Source: Rhodocyclales bacterium
GTDB lineage: Bacteria; Pseudomonadota; Gammaproteobacteria; Burkholderiales; Rhodocyclaceae
DNA: 64,000 nt
Direction of reading: 5' to 3'
NCBI GenBank assembly: GCA_028292485.1
Contig: JAQGMG010000025.1
Coordinates: forward strand, 62,001-126,000
The translations under genes were made by a program, and so were the position numbers. Under the pieces are notes generated by a model. That model did no database searches, had not been told where the DNA came from, and saw nothing but the letters and a program-made list of their open reading frames with translations. Of the stretch, positions 55,797-64,000 are shown one piece after another. Within the stretch, counting starts at the first letter, position 1; each line of letters opens with the position of its first letter.

Positions 55797-56548
55797 GCGC
55801 TGACAGGCGTGCAATGAGCCGTGCCATACATGACTTCGTCGCGAGAATTCCGAATGCGCTGGTGATTTCGCCACACCTGGATGACGGCGTCTTCAGTTGC
55901 GGCGCCTTCATGGCCGCGCACCCGGGCTGCACCTTGCTGACGGTCTTCGCGGGCCCGCCAGCTGACCTGCGTGTGCAGACAGGTTGGGACCGTGCCTGTG
56001 GCTTTCCGGATGCGTTTTCTGCGCTGGCTGCGCGGCGCATGGAAGACGAGCAGGCCGCACGCGTTTCAAACGCGCGTTGTCGCTGGCTCGATTTCGTCGA
56101 CGACCAGTATGGCGAGGACAAGGATGAACGATCACTCCTGTCCGCCATCGACGAGTGCGTGCAGGGCGCCGGGCATTCGGTAGTGCTTGTGCCTTTTGGT
56201 CTGTTTCACTCGGACCATGTGCGTGTTGCCAAGGCCTGCATTGCCTTGCTCCTGGACGACCGCCTCGGGCCGTGCATCGCTTACGAGGACGCCCTGTATC
56301 GCCGCCAGGCCGGTGTCGCGCAAGCGCGCCTGGGGCAATTCGCCGCCGACGCCATCGTTGCCACGCCGGTCACGCCCGTCATAAGACCCGACGACTATGC
56401 GAAGAAGCGCGCGGCCGTTGCGTGCTACGCCAGTCAGTTATCCGCATTCGGGCGTGGCGGCCATGACGATCTGTTCCTGCCGGAACGTTACTGGTTCCTG
56501 CAGCGCGAGCAGGATATTCATGAGGAGACAGCCGCAAATGCCAAATGA
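55793..56548 (+). CDS. PIG-L family deacetylase
   Basis: A 251-residue LmbE/PIG-L protein: the zinc motif is [12 protein letters not shown] (HLDD in place of the more usual HPDD) and the second His is in FHSDHVRV. The family removes N-acetyl groups from amino sugars or related substrates. The start is a GTG overlapping the previous stop (GTGA); an ATG 21 bp further in is the alternative. It overlaps the next gene by 11 bp. Confidence 0.85.
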   Translation: MSADRRAMSRAIHDFVARIPNALVISPHLDDGVFSCGAFMAAHPGCTLLTVFAGPPADLRVQTGWDRACGFPDAFSALAARRMEDEQAARVSNARCRWLDFVDDQYGEDKDERSLLSAIDECVQGAGHSVVLVPFGLFHSDHVRVAKACIALLLDDRLGPCIAYEDALYRRQAGVAQARLGQFAADAIVATPVTPVIRPDDYAKKRAAVACYASQLSAFGRGGHDDLFLPERYWFLQREQDIHEETAANAK

Positions 56549-57500
56549 CTTACCAGAGGAATTTTTTGAAAACCGCGTAGGCATCGTGGTGCTCACGTAC
56601 AACCGCCGCGAGGAAGTGCTATCGACGCTCGTCGCGCTGACGCAGATGACCGGGCGCGCCGCCATCGTGGTTGCAGACAACGGCAGTCGTGACGGTACGA
56701 GCGATGCCGTGGCAGAGAATTTTCCCGATGTAGAAATCGCACGTCTGTCACAGAATCTCGGCGCAGCGGGGCGCAATGCTGGCGTGGCGCGGCTGACGAC
56801 GCCTTACGTTGCATTCTCCGATGACGACACGATCTGGGAACCCGGCAGCCTGTCTGCCGCCGCAGACATCCTCGACAGGCATGCCGACATCGCGGTTATC
56901 TCTGCACACGTGCTGATCGGCGCAGAGCGGCGCGACGACCCTGCGTGCCGACCCATGGCGAACAGTCCGCTCGACTCCGATGGTGTGCCGGGAAAGGCGC
57001 TGCTCGGCTTCATGGCCGGTGCCTGCGTCATGCGCGTAGCAGCGTTCCGCGAAGTGGGCGGCTACATGCCCGAGCTATTCATCGGCGGCGAAGAAGCGCC
57101 TATGGCGCTCGACCTGTTGTCGCTGGGATGGAAGATCGTCTATTGCCCGCAAGTCGTCACGCGCCATCTGCCATCGCCGCAACGCGATGTGCCACAACGC
57201 AGGTGGTTGCTGTTGCGTAACGCCGTGTGGACCGCTTGTTTGCGTCTACCGTGGCGTCTGGCGATGAAGGAGATCGTCGTGCTGCTGCCTGCCATGTTCA
57301 GCCAGCGCGCAGTTTTGAAAATCTGTGGCGAGACGCTACGTAAATCAGGCTGGCTGATACGCCAAAGGCATGTCGTGCCGGCCAATGTGCAAGCCATGTG
57401 GCAGCAGATTCACGTTGCGCCCGAACGCCGTCGCTTTGCCTGGTTCAATATCGGAACCGGCGCTGCTGTCGCACAGGAAAAATTTGGTAGTGGCGAATAA
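56538..57500 (+). CDS. GT2 glycosyltransferase 2 of the glycan operon
   Basis: A 320-residue GT-A protein of the rhamnosyltransferase-like group: VVLTYNRREEVLSTLVAL, VVADNGSRDGT, NLGAAGRNAGVAR and FSDDDTIWEPGS carrying the DxD site. GYMPELFIGGEEAPMALDLL is the acceptor-side motif. No membrane helix except a weak one near 250. GAGGAGA lies 10 bases before ATG 56538. It closes the glycan operon. Confidence 0.9.
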   Translation: MPNDLPEEFFENRVGIVVLTYNRREEVLSTLVALTQMTGRAAIVVADNGSRDGTSDAVAENFPDVEIARLSQNLGAAGRNAGVARLTTPYVAFSDDDTIWEPGSLSAAADILDRHADIAVISAHVLIGAERRDDPACRPMANSPLDSDGVPGKALLGFMAGACVMRVAAFREVGGYMPELFIGGEEAPMALDLLSLGWKIVYCPQVVTRHLPSPQRDVPQRRWLLLRNAVWTACLRLPWRLAMKEIVVLLPAMFSQRAVLKICGETLRKSGWLIRQRHVVPANVQAMWQQIHVAPERRRFAWFNIGTGAAVAQEKFGSGE

Positions 57501-57638
57501 GGGCGCCGATGCGGCGAGAGCTGTGCTGAGGCGCGCGACGAAGATCATGCAATGAGCCGACGCAGAGGAACTTGGAGCAGAGTAGCGAAAGAAAAGCGGG
57601 ACATGCCCGCATGTCCCGCTTTACGTCATCACTGTTGC

Positions 57639-57995
57639 TTACTGCGCAGAGCTGGAACTCTTGTTGCGGCGCTTTGATGCCTTGCCACCGGACGAGTTGC
57701 TGCTGGAGACAGCGTCCGAGCCCGTTGCGCTTCCGGTACCGCTTGCGCCCACCGAGCCTGAACCCGTGCCATTGCCCTGTGTGCCGCTTACGCCTCCACT
57801 TCTGTCACCACCTGTTCCGGTTCCGCCGCCCGAGACGCCGCCACCCGTCACCCCTGTCGCACTGCCGTTGCCTGATGCGCCACCAGTTGTTCCTCCACCT
57901 ACGCTTCCGGTGCCTCCATTACCGGCCTGAGCCCAGCTTGCGATGGAAACGCAGCACAGTGCGGCGATGGCAGTTCGAGCGATAAGATGCTTCAT
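57639..57995 (-). CDS. Secreted Gly/Ser/Thr-rich low-complexity protein
   Basis: A 118-residue protein. The first 24 residues are a signal peptide (basic start, IAALCCVSIASWAQA cleavage region). The rest is almost entirely Gly, Ser, Thr, Ala and Val, in loose GTGxG/GGxxGG repeats, ending in a short basic stretch (KASKRRNKSSSSAQ). AAGGAG lies eight bases before ATG 57995. The opposite strand is Pro-rich as a result. It lies just after the glycan operon, convergent with it. Function unknown; a surface or matrix role is possible. Confidence 0.7.
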   Translation of the reverse strand: MKHLIARTAIAALCCVSIASWAQAGNGGTGSVGGGTTGGASGNGSATGVTGGGVSGGGTGTGGDRSGGVSGTQGNGTGSGSVGASGTGSATGSDAVSSSNSSGGKASKRRNKSSSSAQ

Positions 57996-58280
57996 GATTT
58001 TTCTCCTTGATATCTGATTGAGAAGACCTGCTGGATGCAGGTTAACTTCATAAGTAATTTCAAAAATCTGCGATGAATAATTCGCCATTGCAGATGTACT
58101 TTCCGCCGCAACTGCTATGCCTGATGGACGTATTCCAGAGATGGCGGTTTATCGCGACAGCAAACATTCCGGCCGCGTGAAAATTTTTCAGTGGTGATAT
58201 CTTGTTGCCGGTTAAAGCCGGGAAAAGTGCTTGAAACAAGCTGCCTGACGACACGACGTCACCTTTTGTAGCAGGCGTTA

Positions 58281-59807
58281 TCATCGCGATTTGCGCCCAC
58301 CATCAGCATCGTTGCTGCGCTCGTAAAGAGCTGTGACGTCGGCGAGGCGTTGCGCATGTGCTGCCGTCAATGTGTCGGCAGTGAAGCGCCAGGTCCAGTT
58401 GCCGCTCTGCTTGCCGGGCGTGTTCATGCGTGCCTCAGAGCCCAGGCCAAGCACATCCTGCAGTGGAATGATGGCCGTGTTGGCGACGCTGGCGCTGGCT
58501 GCGTGTATCAGATCCCAATGGATTTCACGCGCGTCGATCCGGAGATAGCGCATGGCATATTCGTGCTCGGCCGGTTTTGCGGCAGCCCACCAGCCGCACA
58601 CCGTATCGTTGTCGTGCGTACCCGTATAAACCACGGCGTCGCGCTCATGCTTGTGCGGCAAAAAAGTGCTTTCCTCGCCGTTGAAAGCAAATTGCAGCAT
58701 GCGCATGCCAGGCAGTGAAAACTGGCGCCGCAAGGCATCGACTTCGGGAATCACGACACCCGGGTCTTCGGCAATTGCCGGTACAGATCCCAGCTCGGCA
58801 ACGATGGCACTGAACACCGCAGCGCCCGGCGCCTCGCGCCATGTGCCGTCGCGCCCGGTGGTTGCCTCTGCAGGCAGTTCCCAGCAAGTGCTGAAGCCAC
58901 GGAAGTGATCGATACGCACCACGTTCACCAGTTGCAGGGTCGTGCGAAAGCGTTCGACCCACCAGCGGTAGCCCTCGCGGGCATGCGCATCCCAGCGGTA
59001 AAGCGGATTGCCCCAGCATTGCCCGTCCGCGTTGAAGACGTCAGGAGGAACGCCTGCAATTACACGGCAGTGGCCGTCTTCGCGAAGCTCGAAAAGCTCC
59101 GGGTGCGCCCATACGTCTGCACTGTTGTGTGCAACGAAGATCGGCATGTCGCCGATGATGTCGATGCCGCATTCATTTGCATGGGCCTTGAGTTGCAGCC
59201 ATTGCCGACGGAAACACCATTGGCAGAATTTCCAGAAATCAATGCTGTTTGCATGTTCTCGGCGCGCTTGTTCCATTGCGGCATCCTGTCGCTTCGCGAG
59301 GGCTGCTGGCCAATCCACCCAGGATTCCGAACCGTGATGTTGGAGCAGAGCCGTGAAAAGTGCATAGTCATCAAGCCAGAGTGTCTGCTCTGCGCAAAAT
59401 TTCTCCAGATCCACTTGCTCCGCCTGCGTCGCATGCCGACGGAATGCCCGCCAGGCTTTCTCAAGGCATTGCATGCGGCATGGCGCCATTTTTTCAAAGT
59501 CGACGCGGTCATCGGGCAGTGTCGCCGCGGACAGATCATCACACGTCAGCCAGCCGGCAGCACGCAGGGTTTCCAGGTCTATCAACAAAGGGTTGCCTGC
59601 GAACGCAGACGGGCTTGCATAGGGCGAGTTGCCCACGCCGATACTCGTCAAGGGAAGGATCTGCCAGAACCTCTGGCGCGCATTCACGAGCCAGTCCAGG
59701 AATCGATATGCCTGTGCGCCGCAGTCACCACTACCGTGCGGGCCTGGCAGAGAAGTCAGATGTAGCAGTACGCCACTGGTGCGAGTCGAAAACAAGGTTT
59801 TCTCCAA
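58281..59807 (-). CDS. malQ: 4-alpha-glucanotransferase (GH77), paralogue 2
   Basis: A 508-residue amylomaltase. SGVLLHLTSLPGPHGSG opens the domain; the nucleophile Asp lies in VRIDHFRG, the acid Glu in IAEDPG, and the third carboxylate in GTHDND. NSADVWAHPELFEL and GNPLYRWDAH are shared family segments. The sequence is distinctly diverged from paralogues 1 and 3. It lies 152 bp after paralogue 3 in the same direction. It could process maltodextrins together with treZ. Confidence 0.93.
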   Translation of the reverse strand: MEKTLFSTRTSGVLLHLTSLPGPHGSGDCGAQAYRFLDWLVNARQRFWQILPLTSIGVGNSPYASPSAFAGNPLLIDLETLRAAGWLTCDDLSAATLPDDRVDFEKMAPCRMQCLEKAWRAFRRHATQAEQVDLEKFCAEQTLWLDDYALFTALLQHHGSESWVDWPAALAKRQDAAMEQARREHANSIDFWKFCQWCFRRQWLQLKAHANECGIDIIGDMPIFVAHNSADVWAHPELFELREDGHCRVIAGVPPDVFNADGQCWGNPLYRWDAHAREGYRWWVERFRTTLQLVNVVRIDHFRGFSTCWELPAEATTGRDGTWREAPGAAVFSAIVAELGSVPAIAEDPGVVIPEVDALRRQFSLPGMRMLQFAFNGEESTFLPHKHERDAVVYTGTHDNDTVCGWWAAAKPAEHEYAMRYLRIDAREIHWDLIHAASASVANTAIIPLQDVLGLGSEARMNTPGKQSGNWTWRFTADTLTAAHAQRLADVTALYERSNDADGGRKSR

Positions 59808-59959
59808 GGTTCGAGGGCTGCTTCATTTTTCAGCAAAAGCTGTACCGCGAATGCAGCGTAGAGCGTAGCCAATGCGTCGCCTCGACGCAGCATGAACAGG
59901 ATTGCGAGAATCACTGCGGGATAGACAGCATGGGGGTGTCCCTGGTAACGGTGATTGCC

Positions 59960-61471
59960 CTATCCCGGCACATCACTGCTGCGACGCTTGTGCCGGCAAT
60001 ACAGTCTCGTCACTTCGGCGAGGCGTTGTGCATGTGATGTCATCAATTGCCCGGCGGCTACGCGCCAGCTCCATTCGCCGCTGGCATGCCCCGGAAAGTT
60101 CATGCGCGCTTCAGTGCCCAGGCCGAGCACATCCTGCAGCGGATGTATGGCGATCTTGCCGACGCTCGCGCTTGCCGCTCTTATGAGCTGCCAGTGGATC
60201 TCGCTGCCATCCATACCCAGGTAACGGCAGGTGAACTCGCGCGCGTCCTCAGTGGTTTTATCCCACCAGCCACAGGTCGTGTCGTTGTCGTGCGTGCCCG
60301 TGTAGATAACCATGTCGTGATGGTGCGCATGGGGCAGGAACAGGCTCTCTTCGCCATCGAAGGCGAACTGCAGGATGCACATCCCGGGCATGCCAAAACG
60401 TGTTCGCAATACGAACACTTCGGGGTCGGCAGCACCGAGGTCTTCTGCAATGGCAGGCAAGGGCCCGAGCGCTGCGGTGAGGGCCTCGAAGAGCGCCTGA
60501 CCAGGTGCTGGCCGCCAGCGTCCTTCGCGAGCGGTAGGTTGGTGAGCCGGCACTTCCCAGTAGCAGACGAAACCGGCGAAATGGTCGATGCGTACCATGT
60601 CCACCTGCGCGAGAGTGGCCGCAAAGCGCTGGATCCACCACTTGAAACCTGTCGCCGCGTGTACATCCCAGTGATACAGCGGGTTGCCCCAGCGTTGCCC
60701 GTCGGGGCTGAATACATCGGGTGGTACGCCAGCAACGGCGCGGCTTCTACCCATCTCGTCGAGGTCGAACAACTCCGGATGAGTCCATACATCGGCACTG
60801 TTATGCGCGACGAAAATCGGCATGTCGCCTACGATGCTGACGCCTCTTTCATTTGCGTAGCGTTTGAGTCCCCGCCATTGGCGATGGCCGTACCATTGGC
60901 AGAATTTCCAGAACGAGACCGCTTCGGCATGCGCTGCAAGAGCCTCGTCGAGTGCATCAGGCTCACGACGTGCCAGCGCTGCGGGCCACTCCAGCCACGA
61001 ATGGGTTTCGAGATGCGCGTGCAGGCTCATGAAAAGCGCATAGTCATTAATCCAGAAAGCCTGCTGCGTGCAAAAGTCCGAAAATTCCTTTTGCTCGGCA
61101 GCTGTACAAATGCTCTCGAAGCCACGCCATGCCATCTGCAGACGGCGCATGCGATAGGGGATGACGCGTTCGAAGGCGACGCGGTCTTCCGGAAAAGCGC
61201 CTTCGATGCCGCCATCTTTTTCCAGCCATCCACAGTGCTCCAATGCCTGCAGATCTATCAGTAAAGGGTTGACTGCAAAGGCGGACGGGCTGGCGTAAGG
61301 CGAGTTGCCGCTACCAATGCTCGTCAGAGGCAGTACCTGCCAGAGCTGCTGGTCGGCTTCGGCAAGCCAGTCGACAAATCTGCGGGCTTCAGATCCGAAA
61401 TCTCCGCTGCCATGAGGCCCCGGAAGAGACGTGATATGCAGCAGCACACCGCTGGCACGAGGCATTTTCAT
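59960..61471 (-). CDS. malQ: 4-alpha-glucanotransferase (GH77), paralogue 3
   Basis: A 503-residue amylomaltase and the most canonical of the three: SGVLLHITSLPGPHGSG at the start, VRIDHFAG with the nucleophile Asp, the complete IAEDLG with the acid Glu, and GTHDND. The start ATG 61471 lies 8 residues before the conserved segment; a second ATG two codons later is possible. It is divergent from treZ across 374 bp that hold a fragment of the repeat element. Confidence 0.94.
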   Translation of the reverse strand: MKMPRASGVLLHITSLPGPHGSGDFGSEARRFVDWLAEADQQLWQVLPLTSIGSGNSPYASPSAFAVNPLLIDLQALEHCGWLEKDGGIEGAFPEDRVAFERVIPYRMRRLQMAWRGFESICTAAEQKEFSDFCTQQAFWINDYALFMSLHAHLETHSWLEWPAALARREPDALDEALAAHAEAVSFWKFCQWYGHRQWRGLKRYANERGVSIVGDMPIFVAHNSADVWTHPELFDLDEMGRSRAVAGVPPDVFSPDGQRWGNPLYHWDVHAATGFKWWIQRFAATLAQVDMVRIDHFAGFVCYWEVPAHQPTAREGRWRPAPGQALFEALTAALGPLPAIAEDLGAADPEVFVLRTRFGMPGMCILQFAFDGEESLFLPHAHHHDMVIYTGTHDNDTTCGWWDKTTEDAREFTCRYLGMDGSEIHWQLIRAASASVGKIAIHPLQDVLGLGTEARMNFPGHASGEWSWRVAAGQLMTSHAQRLAEVTRLYCRHKRRSSDVPG

Positions 61472-61668
61472 TTGTAGCCCTATTGCACCCGACTGTTGGA
61501 CCGTGGTCTATGTGCAAGCTCCATTCCCGCAATGCCTTTGCCACAAGTGTCGTGATGCAACAGCTGCATGGAAATTCTTCAATGCCATGTCGGCGATCAA
61601 CACCCATGGCTGATTGCGCCGACACGCTGCCAAATTCATGGTCGTGACGTTATGCCATCTAATGACAT

Positions 61669-61767
61669 CGGGTTTTACGTAGGTTTTGCACTTGATTTTT
61701 TAAACGGCAAGACACATTTGAAATTCGACTTGCCAAAGGCGAGTCATTCCACTTTGCGGCAATGACG
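61669..61767 (-). mobile_element. Half-length remnant of the MITE-like element, copy 3
   Basis: In reverse orientation to copies 1 and 2, it runs from a decayed terminal repeat (GGGTTTTACGTAGG) through AACGGCAAGACA, TTGAAATTCGACTTGCCAAAG and a GTCATTCC core arm, then stops. These segments match the right half of copy 1 in order and spacing (each quoted within limits). Confidence 0.6.
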
Positions 61768-61845
61768 GAAATCAGCGCATGGCAAGTCTTTCCTCTGGGA
61801 TCGGTGCTTGCAGCATCCGATTCAAAACGTGACAGCGGAGATGAC

Positions 61846-63627
61846 ATGAGCAGGACTTCTTCTTTCAATGGCACATATGGAGCGCAGATCACGGATTCCG
61901 GCAAGACGCGTTTCCGTTTGTGGGCACCCGAGGCGCAAGCGGTAAGTGTGGAACTGCAGATGGGGCGCTCGTTCCCGATGAAGCGACTTGAAGACGGCTG
62001 GCACGAAACCGAGGTGCCCTGCGTCGCGGGGACGCGCTACAGGTACAAGGTCGCAGACGATGTCCTGGTCGCCGATCCTGCCTCGCGTCTGCAGGCCGTG
62101 GACGCCGTGGGTGACAGCGTCGTGGTCGACCCGGCCACATACTTCTGGCGCAATACGGCCTGGCGGGGCCGCCCCTGGCATGAGACAGTCATCTACGAGT
62201 TGCACGTTGGCGCCATGGGCGGATTCCGCGGCGTCATAGCGCGCCTCCCCGACCTTGCAGCGCTTGGCGTGACGGCCATCGAATTGATGCCGATCGCAGA
62301 TTTTCCCGGTACACATAATTGGGGTTATGACGGTGTGCTAAGCTACGCCCCGGATACGAGCTATGGCTCTCCCGAGGTGCTCAAGGCGCTCATCGACACT
62401 GCACACGATCTCGGGCTGCAGGTGTTTCTTGATGTCGTTTACAACCACTTCGGACCTGATGGAAATTTCCTCAATACCTACGCATCCACTTTTTTCAACG
62501 ACGAGGTGAAGAACAACTGGGGCTCGTGCATTGACTACAGACAGGCCGCCGTACGTAATTTTTTCATCGAGAATGCAATTTATTGGCTGGAAGAATATCG
62601 GTTCGACGGACTACGCTTCGATGCGGTTCACGCCATTACCGATGCGACTTTCGTCCAAGAGCTCGGTCAAAGAATTCGCGCCCACTTTGACGCCTCGCGA
62701 CACATTCACCTCATTCTCGAAAACGATCACAACGACGCGCGCTTCCTGCGCGAAAACTTTAACGCGCAGTGGAACGACGACCTGCATCACGTCCTCCATG
62801 TATTACTCACGGACGAGACCCGTGGGTACTACAGCGCGTATGCGCAGGACCCGATCCAGATGCTGGCGCGCTGCCTGAAGGAAGGCTTTGCCTACCAGGG
62901 TGAGCCCTCGCCGATACACAACGGCGCCCCACGTGGAGAACCCAGCAACGATCTACCACCAACCGCTTTCGTGTCGTTCCTGCAGAACCACGATCAGATC
63001 GGCAATCGTGCGAGGGGTGACCGTCTCACGACGCTTGCCGACCCGAACGCCTTGCGCGCAGCCGCCACACTGGTGTTGCTTTCACCACAGATTCCGCTGA
63101 TTTTCATGGGCGAAGAATGGGGCAGCACGAAGCCATTCCTCTACTTCGTCAATCATGAAGGCGAGCTCGCCAAGGCGATCTGGCAAGGCCGTATCGACGA
63201 GTTCGCCCTGGCTGCCGAGCCTGATGATGATCAGAGTGTCATTCCCGATCCTTGCGATGTTGCGACTTACCACAGCTCGATACCTGACCATCCGACCGGT
63301 GAAGAGGTCGAGTATGCAAAATGGCTGGAATTCTATCGGCAGGCGTTGAGGGTCCGGCACGGCAAGCTTGTGCCGCATCTGCAGGGCGTCCGCGCGGTCG
63401 ACGCCACGGTGCTTGGCCCGAAAGCCGTGAAGGCAAGCTGGCGTATGGGCGATGGAAGCATGCTGAGCATCTACTGCAATCTTTCACCGGACACGGCGAC
63501 GTTCCACCATCCGCCCGTATTCAGCGACTCCGGAATCCTGCTCGAGACCCGCGGTGAGGCTGCCATCATGCTCCGCCAGGGTCGGCTCAGAGGGTTCACT
63601 TCGGTTGCTCTGTTGGCAGACGAGTGA
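61846..63627 (+). CDS. treZ: Malto-oligosyltrehalose trehalohydrolase TreZ
   Basis: A 593-residue GH13 enzyme that releases trehalose from maltooligosyl-trehalose. An N-terminal carbohydrate-binding domain (FRLWAPEAQAVSVEL) is followed by the barrel: YELHVGAM, DVVYNHFGPDGN, the nucleophile Asp in GLRFDAVHAI, the acid Glu in ENDHNDARFL, and NHDQIGNRARGDRL. ATG 61846 has GGAG six bases before it; the frame extends 28 codons further without support. A treY partner is not in the window, but could lie beyond the right edge. Divergent from malQ paralogue 3. Confidence 0.92.
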   Translation: MSRTSSFNGTYGAQITDSGKTRFRLWAPEAQAVSVELQMGRSFPMKRLEDGWHETEVPCVAGTRYRYKVADDVLVADPASRLQAVDAVGDSVVVDPATYFWRNTAWRGRPWHETVIYELHVGAMGGFRGVIARLPDLAALGVTAIELMPIADFPGTHNWGYDGVLSYAPDTSYGSPEVLKALIDTAHDLGLQVFLDVVYNHFGPDGNFLNTYASTFFNDEVKNNWGSCIDYRQAAVRNFFIENAIYWLEEYRFDGLRFDAVHAITDATFVQELGQRIRAHFDASRHIHLILENDHNDARFLRENFNAQWNDDLHHVLHVLLTDETRGYYSAYAQDPIQMLARCLKEGFAYQGEPSPIHNGAPRGEPSNDLPPTAFVSFLQNHDQIGNRARGDRLTTLADPNALRAAATLVLLSPQIPLIFMGEEWGSTKPFLYFVNHEGELAKAIWQGRIDEFALAAEPDDDQSVIPDPCDVATYHSSIPDHPTGEEVEYAKWLEFYRQALRVRHGKLVPHLQGVRAVDATVLGPKAVKASWRMGDGSMLSIYCNLSPDTATFHHPPVFSDSGILLETRGEAAIMLRQGRLRGFTSVALLADE

Positions 63628-63733
63628 GGTGGTCTCCATGCTTCAAAGACATGCGTTCTCGCGCGTTGCTGTCTGCAATGGGGATCTTGATTGCGTTATG
63701 ACGTGAGGGAGGCCATGAAGAACTCCACGCACT

Positions 63734-63934
63734 TCAGCCAGCCATCTTGCTGGCGGATTTCGAACGTAGTGGCGCCAGTCCGGGCTTTTCTTCCGGTTGC
63801 GACTGACGCACAGCGCCGTCGGCACGCGAGGCTCGCTTGCCTGGCGTCTTACCATCGTCAGAAGACTTGCTGGATGTGGTTTTCGGACCCTGATGGTTGG
63901 CCGTCTTCGTTGTGCGATCTCTGGACTGTGTCAT
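63734..63934 (-). CDS. Small basic Ser/Lys-rich protein
   Basis: A 66-residue polar and basic protein, rich in Lys, Ser, Arg, Gln and Pro, with no hydrophobic segment, probably disordered. ATG 63934 has AAGGAG six bases upstream, the main support. It converges with treZ (106-bp gap). Similar short basic proteins are often stress-related or DNA-associated, but nothing here shows its role. Confidence 0.5.
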   Translation of the reverse strand: MTQSRDRTTKTANHQGPKTTSSKSSDDGKTPGKRASRADGAVRQSQPEEKPGLAPLRSKSASKMAG

Positions 63935-64000
63935 TTTCAACTCCTTGTCATGGCATACGTGAAAGTGCCTGATCAGAAAGTCGCAACCGGTATTCCCAGC

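Noticed and set aside
60047-61264. A 405-codon frame on the plus strand across malQ paralogue 3
   Set aside because: No recognisable family; the GH77 gene on the minus strand explains the region fully.

Overview
The window looks like a chromosomal segment of a GC-rich betaproteobacterium, most probably Burkholderiales and close to the Oxalobacteraceae (Herminiimonas/Noviherbaspirillum-like). This rests on protein features and gene order (coq7, grpE-dnaK-dnaJ, glyA-nrdR-ribD, class I fumarase, a YqhA-type protein) and on dispersed ATTCCC-N8-GGGAAT palindromes like those of other betaproteobacteria; no database search was run. I found no rRNA, tRNA, CRISPR array, prophage or intact insertion sequence.

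Layout. 1-1.5 kb: end of coq7, an esterase and an orphan DUF4212 small subunit. 1.5-6.6 kb (minus): a four-gene coupled operon for polyprenyl-linked sugar transfer (flippase-like protein, ArnC-like GT2, two GT39 proteins). 6.8-10.8 kb: a GGDEF protein and an HD-GYP protein, both with altered signature residues, flanking recQ. 10.9-16 kb (minus): grpE, dnaK, a fatty-acyl desaturase and dnaJ, with sigma-32-type promoters in front of grpE and dnaK; a Hanks kinase with a cNMP-like domain is divergent from grpE. 17.5-29.7 kb: housekeeping and accessory genes (EF-hand-like protein, AP2-domain protein, MoeB/ThiF, glyA-nrdR-ribD, a TRAP permease pair without DctP, fumarase, YqhA). 30-41 kb: NDH-2, exported MsrB/MsrA, AraC regulator, esterase, DinB, a first 4-alpha-glucanotransferase, DUF421 and an SDR with a twin-arginine-like leader.

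42-64 kb is the most unusual part. It holds an ABC exporter fused to a degenerate histidine-kinase ATPase-like region and a response-regulator receiver; an 11-gene, largely overlapping glycan operon (GT4, SDR, GmhB-like phosphatase, GT9, carbamoyltransferase, GT2, GT9, GT4, UDP-xylose-synthase-like protein, PIG-L deacetylase, GT2) with no recognisable initiating transferase, flippase or polymerase; a Gly/Ser-rich secreted protein; two adjacent malQ paralogues; and treZ. With the first malQ this makes three distinct GH77 enzymes in 24 kb. I infer that 31-64 kb is an envelope and osmotic/oxidative/desiccation stress region.

Three copies of one short non-autonomous element are present: two about 182 bp long (29866-30047 and 41845-42027) and a half-length remnant (61669-61767). 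The second copy has 25-bp terminal inverted repeats and a perfect 8-bp flanking duplication.
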